From Oscillospiraceae bacterium (GTDB lineage Bacteria; Bacillota; Clostridia; Oscillospirales; Oscillospiraceae), in NCBI GenBank assembly GCA_009780175.1, contig WRAO01000005.1:1-64000 (forward strand): 64,000 nucleotides of DNA. The letters run 5' to 3'. Shown piece by piece: positions 8,317 through 15,586 of this stretch. Below the pieces are notes generated by a model, which was not told where the DNA came from, did not search any database, and saw only the letters and a list, made by a program, of their open reading frames with translations. The position numbers and the translations under genes were made by a program. Every line of letters begins with the position of its first letter. Positions within the stretch are counted from its first letter, which is position 1.

Positions 8317-9446
8317 ATAGAAACAGAAGCATTACGCTCGGCCTTTTAGCTGTGCTACTCCTAATTCCCAGCATTCTCGCCGGTTGCTCGAATCCAGATA
8401 GATATACCCCCGAACATACCGACCCCATCGCCATTCTATTCGTAGGCAACAGCCATGTACGCACCGGCAATATTCCAGGACAACTACAAGCGCTTGCAAC
8501 GCTGCACGGCATTGAAATAACTTATATAGATGTTTCGATAAATGGTTCAGGTTTAGATGGTGTGTTACGAGAGAATGCCATAAGAGAAATGCAAAACAGA
8601 AACTTTGATTATGTTGTTATGCAGCAACCCGCAGGGCGCGGCGGCAGGATAACAACTGATATTGATGGTTTTTTTAGCAATATCAGAAATTTCACTGAGA
8701 TAGTAAGAGAAAATGGGGCAACCCCTGTACTGTATAGCTCCATGTGGATGGGTGTAGACGGGCGCCCCAACGAGGAATTTCATAGTATTTCTTCAGAAAT
8801 GTTCAAACAAGCCGCCTATGAAAATGACGCTATTTTAGTAAACGTAGGTGATGCCTGGGTCTATGCGTACAGGACTATTCCTGGGATTTCTCTTTATGCC
8901 AGAGACGGAATACACGCAAACCATGCCGGAGCTTTTTTCGCCGCTAATGTGTTTATGGCTACATTGTTTGATTTGGATATTGCAAATATTCCTACAGGCA
9001 ACGTAATCGACAATCTACCGATGCTAAATACTCTAACCCTAATAGGCCTTGCGGGTATAGCGCTTATCATAATCCACCGCCTCATCAAAAAACAGCCCTT
9101 GCGCCTGAAGATGCCGCTTCTACTGCTATTCGCACTTGTCCTGCTCCAAACCATGAACTTTTTCCCGCATGTATTTCTATTTACCGAGGGAGGCAACCGT
9201 CTTCTGCTCCTATACATAACAGGGCTTGGCCTCTTGGTTGTAACGCTCTACTCTGTCTACCGCTTAATACGAATCCAGTGGATAGAAAAACAGCCATGGG
9301 AGAGCAAATATCTCTTCTACATCCTCGCTTGTGCTATGATCTACGGCTTAACATTCATTCCAGTTTTGGAGTTACGTGAGCCGCTCTATAGAGGAAATAA
9401 CGCTCTCATCCTTGCCGAGGCTGCTTGGAATTTCCTGAATTCCTAA
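8313..9446 (+). CDS. SGNH-hydrolase-like lipoprotein with C-terminal membrane domain
   Basis: 377 residues, ATG overlapping the abcF stop and preceded by GGAGGAG. A signal with lipobox LAGC sits at residues 22-25. The extracellular part (about 40-230) has GNSH at the block-I position of SGNH/GDSL hydrolases (Ser expected as nucleophile) and DGIHANHAG as the block-V Asp-His pair, so it probably hydrolyses an ester, perhaps O-acetyl groups of envelope polymers. Residues 240-370 contain about four membrane helices, an unusual addition. The central part is AT-richer and less C-biased than abcF, hinting at a different origin despite the tight overlap. Confidence 0.75.
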   Translation: MNRNRSITLGLLAVLLLIPSILAGCSNPDRYTPEHTDPIAILFVGNSHVRTGNIPGQLQALATLHGIEITYIDVSINGSGLDGVLRENAIREMQNRNFDYVVMQQPAGRGGRITTDIDGFFSNIRNFTEIVRENGATPVLYSSMWMGVDGRPNEEFHSISSEMFKQAAYENDAILVNVGDAWVYAYRTIPGISLYARDGIHANHAGAFFAANVFMATLFDLDIANIPTGNVIDNLPMLNTLTLIGLAGIALIIIHRLIKKQPLRLKMPLLLLFALVLLQTMNFFPHVFLFTEGGNRLLLLYITGLGLLVVTLYSVYRLIRIQWIEKQPWESKYLFYILACAMIYGLTFIPVLELREPLYRGNNALILAEAAWNFLNS

Positions 9447-9458
9447 CCAGCACCAAAC

Positions 9459-9490
9459 AAGAACCCCCTGCCACCCGGCAGGGGGTTCTT
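9459..9490. terminator. Bidirectional terminator between convergent genes
   Basis: AAGAACCCCCTGCC (9459-9472) pairs perfectly with GGCAGGGGGTTCTT (9477-9490), leaving a 4-base loop. It lies between the SGNH lipoprotein and mgtC, which converge here. Confidence 0.75.
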
Positions 9491-9498
9491 CCATATTC

Positions 9499-10194
9499 CT
9501 AAACCTCCTCCACAAACCCCACACACGCCCACGTACTAACCTCCGCCACAAACTCAAAATGCATCTTCCGCGTCGGCAGCAACAGCGACAACATCATCGA
9601 AGTCCGATCCTGCCTATCATACTTCGCCTTCACAATCTCCAAATGCACCACCTTAATCCCGCGCTCCCGCAACACCCGCAACAAATCCGGAATCGAGGAT
9701 CCCTCTTTCAACTCCACATAAAGATCAATCGCGCGAGACTTACTAATCTTAATATCCAACCGATGCATCCCCGTCGTGACAAACAAAATAAACATGGCTC
9801 CAATCAACGCTCCCGCGTAAAACCCGACGCCAACCGCAAGCCCCATAGACGCACTGGCCCAAAGTCCCGCCGCCGTCGTCAGACCCTTAATCTGCTTATC
9901 CCGCGTCACAATAATGGTCCCGGCCCCAAGGAAGCCGATCCCGCTAATCACCTGTGCACCCATCCGCGCCGGATCCCCGACACCTGGGAACATATGAAAC
10001 ATATACTCATTCGTAATCATCACCAGAGCCGCCCCGAGCGACACCAACATATAAGTCCGCATCCCCGCGGCCCGCCCCTTAAATCCGCGCTCCAAGCCGA
10101 TGATCCCGCCCAAAAGCACAGCCAAGGCCAAACGAAAAAAGATAGACCCGACATTCAACGTATCCAAACAAAATCCAAACCAACAATGAAACAT
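9499..10194 (-). CDS. MgtC/SapB family inner membrane protein
   Basis: 231 residues. The N-terminal half has four to five hydrophobic helices with the family signatures GGIIGLERGFKGRAAGMRT, ISGIGFLGAGTI and LTTAAGLWASASMGLAVGVG. A cytosolic ACT-like tail of about 85 residues follows. MgtC-family proteins affect F-type ATPase activity and growth at low Mg2+; in Gram-positive bacteria the role is less clear. The ATG is preceded by GGGAGG. It lies 13 bp after mutY on the same strand and is the last gene of a four-gene run beginning at the LUD protein. Confidence 0.9.
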   Translation of the reverse strand: MFHCWFGFCLDTLNVGSIFFRLALAVLLGGIIGLERGFKGRAAGMRTYMLVSLGAALVMITNEYMFHMFPGVGDPARMGAQVISGIGFLGAGTIIVTRDKQIKGLTTAAGLWASASMGLAVGVGFYAGALIGAMFILFVTTGMHRLDIKISKSRAIDLYVELKEGSSIPDLLRVLRERGIKVVHLEIVKAKYDRQDRTSMMLSLLLPTRKMHFEFVAEVSTWACVGFVEEV

Positions 10195-10207
10195 CTATGT
10201 AACCTCC

Positions 10208-11251
10208 CTAATCGAGGAACTGCCGAAACGCAGTCGGCAACGCAACCTCATCCGCGCGCTCCCGCTCACTAACCCAAGTAAACCCCGCACCCCGTGTGCG
10301 ACATTCTATATAATACCCCACCATGTGCCACTCCACATGCGTAAAAATATGCTTCTTTTTACTCGCTTTTATCAATTCAATCGGCTCCACACCCCACCGC
10401 TTCAAAAGCTCCAAGGCCATAGGCTCGTCCAACATCCCCGGCACATTCGGCAAAGCCCAAAGCCCCGCCAAAAGCCCATCCGGCTCCCGCTTCTCCACCG
10501 CCAAAGCCCCGCCGGCAGTAAGGACAAACACCGTCTTCTCCTCCACCCGCCGCGCCCGCTTCACCTGCCGAACCGGATATTGGAGTTGCGACCCCGCCGC
10601 CCGCGCCCGACAAAACGACGCCAGCGGACAAACCTCACACTTCGGCGCCCCATTGGGCAGACAAACCATCGCCCCAATCTCCATCATCGCCTGATTAAAC
10701 GTCGCCGGATCATCCCGCGGAATCACCTCCGCCAACTCCTCCGTCACCCGCTGCTTCACTGCCGGCAAATCCACACAATCAGACGTCGCGGTAAGCCGTG
10801 CATACACCCGAAGCACATTCCCATCCACCGCCGGGTAGGGGAGTCCAAAACAAATCGAAGCAATCGCCCCCGCCGTATAAGGCCCAATCCCCGGCAAACC
10901 CAAAATCTCCGCGTGTGTCCGAGGGAAAACGCCGCCAAAATCATCCACAATCACCCGCGCCGCCCGGCTCAAATTCCGCGCCCGATTGTAATATCCAAGG
11001 CCTTCCCAAAGCTTCATAAGCTTCTCGTCATCCACCTCAGCAAGATCCCGAATCATCGGCAAGGCGTCTAACAAACGGGCATAATACCCCTTCACCGCCT
11101 CCACCCGCGTCTGCTGCAACATAATCTCCGACAGCCAAACCCGATACGGCTCCTGATCCCGCCGCCAAGGCAAATCCCGCGCATTCTCACGATACCACGG
11201 CAAAATCGCCCCCGGCACCTCACGTAAAATATCAATACTAGAATTCCCCAT
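10208..11251 (-). CDS. mutY: A/G-specific adenine glycosylase
   Basis: 347 residues, full length for MutY. The helix-hairpin-helix GLPGIGPYTAGAIASICFG (about residues 115-135) is followed by PAVDGNV with the catalytic Asp, then the 4Fe-4S motif C-x6-C-x2-C-x5-C (CLPNGAPKCEVCPLASFC, near 195-212). The C-terminal NUDIX-like domain recognises 8-oxoguanine. The enzyme removes adenine mispaired with 8-oxoG. It starts two bases after the stop of the upstream lipoprotein gene, so translation is coupled within the operon. Confidence 0.95.
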   Translation of the reverse strand: MGNSSIDILREVPGAILPWYRENARDLPWRRDQEPYRVWLSEIMLQQTRVEAVKGYYARLLDALPMIRDLAEVDDEKLMKLWEGLGYYNRARNLSRAARVIVDDFGGVFPRTHAEILGLPGIGPYTAGAIASICFGLPYPAVDGNVLRVYARLTATSDCVDLPAVKQRVTEELAEVIPRDDPATFNQAMMEIGAMVCLPNGAPKCEVCPLASFCRARAAGSQLQYPVRQVKRARRVEEKTVFVLTAGGALAVEKREPDGLLAGLWALPNVPGMLDEPMALELLKRWGVEPIELIKASKKKHIFTHVEWHMVGYYIECRTRGAGFTWVSERERADEVALPTAFRQFLD

Positions 11252-11253
11252 CT

Positions 11254-12420
11254 CTACCCCACAAAATCGTCAAATCGAAGAAGACTGTCCGCCCGGGGAT
11301 AGAGAACCGTATCCCAGTTATACCCATTCTGGAACATCATCACCTCGTCCGGCACAAACAGCGTATAGCCCGGCCCCAAGATCCGGAGCATAGAGGCGTC
11401 GATGTGATAATAATAGCCCTCAAAATAGAGCAAATTCCAAGCATGCGGCAAATCATCCAGCTCTCCACGCACCATCTGCGCCTCAATGTTAAGCAACGCA
11501 AACACCGCCTGCAAAGCCATCGCAATCCCATCGCTAGAGGCCTCGAGCGAAACAAGCGCCCCAAACGCCGTGTCCGCGATCGAAGGCAGAGAAGACTCCA
11601 CTCCGTCCTTCTCCATCGCGACCAAATTCACACGATACGCAAGAATCTCCGCCAGCCAAATTACCTGTTGCGGCTCCGTCAGCCCCTCCGGTATTTCCCG
11701 CACCAAATCCGTCGCCGCGCGCCGCAGATCGTCCCGCATCTGCGCCAGCGTGTGCGGCTCAAACCCAAAATCCAACACAATCTCCGCAATTCGCTGATTG
11801 CCCGACCCAGAACTCGGATAGAGATTAATCATCACATGCGGCAACAACACAACCTCAAGCGCCCGGCTGTAGTAATAGTCCCGGATCAAAGACTCCAAAA
11901 AGGCGACATTCGCAATATTAGCAGGGGAGAGCATAGCAAGATAAGGCTCCCCATTCCGCAGCATCTGCCCCAAAAGCGCCGAAGCGCTGGTGTGCGTATT
12001 GACCGTCCGCACCCCTGCAATCTGCGCGGCTGATTTCTGAAAGGAGATAATCATCTCCATCTCTGTCGCACCCTGTCCTTCTGTGAGCACAGGCATAAAG
12101 GTACTCACGGCATAAGCGGCCAGCGGCCTAAGCCAAATCTCCTGCACAACCGCGTCCACCATCTCCGCCGCGTCGTCCGGCTGCAGATGCGGAATCCGAA
12201 ACAGCCCCCGCTCCACCCGAGACAACACCATACCCCAAATCGCCCGCTCCAACTCCTGCTGCGAATTGACTGTGATGTAATCTCCAGTCCCAAGGTCCGG
12301 CGTAACCGTCACCTGATGGGGACGCACATCCAAATGCGTCCCCTCAATCAACATCCCACAGCCGGAAAGCAGGACAACGAGTACCAAACAACCAGCCACC
12401 AGCCGCGTCCGAATGCCCAT
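11254..12420 (-). CDS. Transglutaminase-like lipoprotein with the catalytic Cys replaced by Ser
   Basis: 388 residues from ATG 12420, right after the upstream stop with a GGGG tract; an ATG at 12441 would overlap the upstream gene without a good RBS. A signal peptide ends in lipobox LLSGC (Cys21), so the protein is anchored outside the membrane. The C-terminal ~130 residues match the bacterial transglutaminase-like core: GALVSLEASSDGIAMALQ, then PHAWNLLYFEGYYYHIDASM. The His (326) and Asp (341) are present, but the position that is normally Cys in (C)xGxA is Ser296 (codon AGC). It is therefore probably not a thiol enzyme and may only bind peptide or peptidoglycan. The N-terminal half is unrecognised. 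Confidence 0.72.
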   Translation of the reverse strand: MGIRTRLVAGCLVLVVLLSGCGMLIEGTHLDVRPHQVTVTPDLGTGDYITVNSQQELERAIWGMVLSRVERGLFRIPHLQPDDAAEMVDAVVQEIWLRPLAAYAVSTFMPVLTEGQGATEMEMIISFQKSAAQIAGVRTVNTHTSASALLGQMLRNGEPYLAMLSPANIANVAFLESLIRDYYYSRALEVVLLPHVMINLYPSSGSGNQRIAEIVLDFGFEPHTLAQMRDDLRRAATDLVREIPEGLTEPQQVIWLAEILAYRVNLVAMEKDGVESSLPSIADTAFGALVSLEASSDGIAMALQAVFALLNIEAQMVRGELDDLPHAWNLLYFEGYYYHIDASMLRILGPGYTLFVPDEVMMFQNGYNWDTVLYPRADSLLRFDDFVG

Positions 12421-12421
12421 C

Positions 12422-13018
12422 TTAAAGCCCCAGCGCCTCATCTACAATAATAACCTCGAAATGCGGCACCCCACCGGGCTTCCGCTCATGATGCACAAAA
12501 CTGCGGCAAATTCTCTCCGGAGAATCGCAGTCATAACACTTGTCGCCTTCGACTGCGCAAGGCGTCTTTTTCCCGAGCCGCTTCGCATTCTTCGGCGCGG
12601 CGATATTCCGCGCCCGCCAAAGCGCCATCTCATCCGTCGGCGCGATTTTATTGATCCCAATAATCATATAAAGCCGCTCCGTCCCAAAAACAGCATTCAC
12701 CACCCGGTTCGACCGACCGTCAATGTTGATGATGAGCCCACTCTCACTCACCCCGTTCGCGCTCATGAGGTAGACAGGCGCCGCATTCGCCACAGCCGCA
12801 ACATCGCCCTCCGCCTTCGCCTGCCAAAACACCTCACCCCGCGCCGCGAGACGATCATAGATGTCGAGTTCCCCAATCGTCATACTGCCGCCGATCCCAA
12901 CCGTCGAATCGCCGACCTCCTGCAGCAAATACTCAGCCGCCGCCGTCCGATCCGGAAACCGGCTGACACAAAAGCCCCGCTTCTCCAGATTTTTCATGGT
13001 CAGTTCTACGTTTGCCAT
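12422..13018 (-). CDS. LUD-domain protein (LutC/YkgG-like)
   Basis: 198 residues. VGIGGSMTIGELDIYDRL and the SANGVSESGLIINIDGRSNRV...FGTERLYMIIGINKIAP block are the LUD (DUF162) signatures seen in the lactate utilisation proteins LutB and LutC. Here the domain stands alone with a C-terminal Cys-containing segment (CAVEGDKCYDCDSPERICRS), which could hold a metal or cluster. Stand-alone LUD proteins are common in Clostridia and of unknown function; no lutA or lutB is nearby. RBS is GAGGAGG. It heads the run LUD, lipoprotein, mutY, mgtC. Confidence 0.85.
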   Translation of the reverse strand: MANVELTMKNLEKRGFCVSRFPDRTAAAEYLLQEVGDSTVGIGGSMTIGELDIYDRLAARGEVFWQAKAEGDVAAVANAAPVYLMSANGVSESGLIINIDGRSNRVVNAVFGTERLYMIIGINKIAPTDEMALWRARNIAAPKNAKRLGKKTPCAVEGDKCYDCDSPERICRSFVHHERKPGGVPHFEVIIVDEALGL

Positions 13019-13093
13019 TTCAAAAACCTCCTCATTCTACTATTTCCCTATGTAAAACGCCGTCACCCGTGACCGCGCAAAGGGCCAATTCTG

Positions 13094-15358
13094 CTACGCA
13101 TCCACCGAATCTCCCAGCAACCCAAGCTGCTGCTCTTCCTGATCCTCTTCCAACAACTGCGCCCCGGCAACCGGAATACTCCGCGCCCGATACCGCGCGG
13201 TATTCCGAATCTGCGTCTCCGTCAGCGGCTTCGCCTCTTTCAACTGATATTTCGCCTTCTTCAGCGTCATCAGCCCCACACCCTGCGTATTCCGAGAAGA
13301 CTTCGGATTGAGCAGCGACGTGTTAAACAAAATCGCCCGCCCCTCCGTCGAGTAAGCCACAACGTCAATCTCTTCCCTGAGCGGCAAAATCGTCATAACA
13401 GGGGAGAGGTCCGAATAAGCCCCCGTGAGTTTCTTCCGGTTCGTCTTCGTCTCATAAGCGCTCGTCTCCACCCGCGCCACCTTGCCGTTGGCAAAGAAAA
13501 ACAGCAAATTCCCCTTATAGTCCCCCGGGATGTGCACGTAAATCACATGCTCCCCATCATCCATCCCCAGCTCCGTCGGCAAATAAGTCCCGAGCACCGA
13601 AGCCTTCGTATCATCAAACTCCGAAACCCGCGTCTTATACACCTGACACTGATTCGTAAACACCAAGAGCTCATCCCGGTTCGAGGCCTCCATCTGCTGC
13701 CCCGGCCCGTCGCCCTCCTTATACTTCTGCTCCGAACTCATCCGCAAACTCTGCGGCGTAATCTTCTTAAAATACCCCTCCCGTGAAAGGAAGAGCGTCA
13801 CCGGATAATCCGCCACCTCCGTCTCCTCCTCATAGGAAGTGACCTCATTGGCATACACAATCCCACTCCGCCGCTCCGCGCCATACTCCTGCATGACTTT
13901 CGCAAGCTCATCCGTAATAATCTTCGAAACCCGCGCCTTCCGATCCAGAATATCCTCCAAATCGTCGATATCCCGCAAAAGATCCGCAATCTCCTGAATC
14001 CGCTTGACGATATACTCCCGGTTGATATTCCTGAGCCGAATCTCCGCCACATAATCCGCCTGAATCTCGTCAATCCCAAAGCCTATCATGAGGTTCGGAA
14101 CAACCTCCGCCTCGCGCTCCGTCTCCCGAATAATCGCGATGGCCTTATCAATATCCAACAAAATCCGCTCCAACCCTCGGAGTAGATGCAATTTGTCCTT
14201 CTTCTTGCCCAGCTCATGAAACACCCGTCGCCGCACACAATCCGTACGCCAAGCGACCCACTCCTGCAAAATCTCCCGCACACCCATCACCCGCGGCATG
14301 CCAGACACGAGAATATTAAAATTACAAGACACCGAATCCTGCAACGGCGTCATCCGAAACAACTTCAACATCAACATCGCAGGATCCGTCCCACGCTTCA
14401 AATCAATGGTAAGCTTAAGCCCCGACAAATCCGTCTCATCCCGCATGTCCTGAATCTCGCGGACTTTCCCCGTCTTAATGAGCTCCGCCACCTTGTCCAT
14501 AATGGCCTCGATCGAAGTCGAGTAGGGAATCTCATAAATCTCAATCAGATTCTCCGCCGCCTCATACCGCCACCGCGCCCGCACTTTGACCCCGCCACGC
14601 CCAGTCTCATAAATCGCGCGCAACTCCTGCTGGTCATAGATAATCTCCCCACCGGTCGTAAAATCCGGCGCAATCAGCGTACTCATCAGATCATGCTCTG
14701 GATTGTTGATGTAATCAATCGTCGTCTGGCAAACCTCCGCCAGATTAAACCCACAAATCGTACTCGCCATCCCAACCGCAATCCCCTGATTGGCGCTCAC
14801 CAACACATTTGGAAACGAAGTAGGGAGGAGCGTCGGCTCCTTCGTGGAACTGTCATAATTGTCCACAAAATCCACCGTATCCTTGTCAATATCCCGAAAC
14901 AACTCGCCGCAAATCGAAGCCAGCTTCGCCTCCGTATACCGCGAAGCCGCATACGCCATATCCCGCGAGTAACTCTTGCCAAAGTTCCCCTTCGAATCCA
15001 CAAATGGCGCCAACAAAGCCTCATGCCCCTTGGTCAAGCGCACCATCGTCTCATAAATCGCCGCATCCCCATGCGGATTCAACCGCATCGTCTGCCCCAC
15101 AATGTTGGCAGACTTCTGCCGCTTCCCACTGAGCAGCCCCATCTTATACATCGTATACAACAGCTTCCGATGCGAAGGCTTAAACCCATCAATCTCCGGA
15201 ATCGCCCGCGACACGATGACACTCATCGCATACGGCATATAGTTGACTTCCAACGTATCCACAATCGGCTGCTCCAACACCTCAGCCCGAAGCCCGATCA
15301 CGTTAGAATCATCCACCTTCTTCTTATTGCCCTTCTCCGCCTCTTTTCTCCGCGCCAT
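13094..15358 (-). CDS. Type IIA topoisomerase subunit A (ParC/GyrA-like)
   Basis: 754 residues from the ATG at 15358 (GGAG seven bases before). The breakage-reunion domain has catalytic Tyr141 in AASRYTEAKLA, preceded by the conserved Arg. The GyrA-box region reads HGDAAIYE (96-103), so positions equal to E. coli GyrA Ser83 and Asp87 are Ala and Glu. The C-terminal half keeps a beta-pinwheel-like region but no clear GyrA box, pointing to topoisomerase IV or a lineage-specific paralogue rather than gyrase. Partner: the subunit B gene 228 bp upstream. Whether the cell also has gyrase and a second ParCE cannot be seen here, so I give no symbol. Confidence 0.88.
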   Translation of the reverse strand: MARRKEAEKGNKKKVDDSNVIGLRAEVLEQPIVDTLEVNYMPYAMSVIVSRAIPEIDGFKPSHRKLLYTMYKMGLLSGKRQKSANIVGQTMRLNPHGDAAIYETMVRLTKGHEALLAPFVDSKGNFGKSYSRDMAYAASRYTEAKLASICGELFRDIDKDTVDFVDNYDSSTKEPTLLPTSFPNVLVSANQGIAVGMASTICGFNLAEVCQTTIDYINNPEHDLMSTLIAPDFTTGGEIIYDQQELRAIYETGRGGVKVRARWRYEAAENLIEIYEIPYSTSIEAIMDKVAELIKTGKVREIQDMRDETDLSGLKLTIDLKRGTDPAMLMLKLFRMTPLQDSVSCNFNILVSGMPRVMGVREILQEWVAWRTDCVRRRVFHELGKKKDKLHLLRGLERILLDIDKAIAIIRETEREAEVVPNLMIGFGIDEIQADYVAEIRLRNINREYIVKRIQEIADLLRDIDDLEDILDRKARVSKIITDELAKVMQEYGAERRSGIVYANEVTSYEEETEVADYPVTLFLSREGYFKKITPQSLRMSSEQKYKEGDGPGQQMEASNRDELLVFTNQCQVYKTRVSEFDDTKASVLGTYLPTELGMDDGEHVIYVHIPGDYKGNLLFFFANGKVARVETSAYETKTNRKKLTGAYSDLSPVMTILPLREEIDVVAYSTEGRAILFNTSLLNPKSSRNTQGVGLMTLKKAKYQLKEAKPLTETQIRNTARYRARSIPVAGAQLLEEDQEEQQLGLLGDSVDA

Positions 15359-15364
15359 ACTCAA

Positions 15365-15586
15365 TCTCCTAACACAATCTCAAAAATCCCTTCGCATCCC
15401 TCGTCCTTTTCGCCTCCGGCGAAAAGCTTTTTGCCGTAAGGAGTGCGCGCAGTGTGCGACTGAAGGCAAAAAATCAAATCCCGTTCGATTTCAGGACATG
15501 CGCCTGAAATCGAACACTACAGCCCGCCGCAGCGACCCGGCCCGCAGGCCGGTACCTCTCAAAAAAATGCTTGCATTTTTTTGACG
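15365..15586. repeat. Hairpin-rich spacer between topoisomerase subunits
   Basis: This 222-bp gap has at least three perfect dyads: CTTTTCGCC/GGCGAAAAG around 15406-15427, a 13-base stem GTTCGATTTCAGG/CCTGAAATCGAAC with a 7-base loop around 15483-15515, and AAAAAAATGC/GCATTTTTTT around 15560-15582. No ORF with an RBS is visible. The AT hairpin at the parE end could act as a terminator or processing site, allowing unequal expression of the two subunits. The rest looks like an inserted palindromic repeat. Confidence 0.5.

Noticed and set aside
9559-11071. Long plus-strand frames opposite mgtC and mutY
   Set aside because: Arg/His/Pro/Gln-rich without a start signal; the minus-strand genes have all family motifs.
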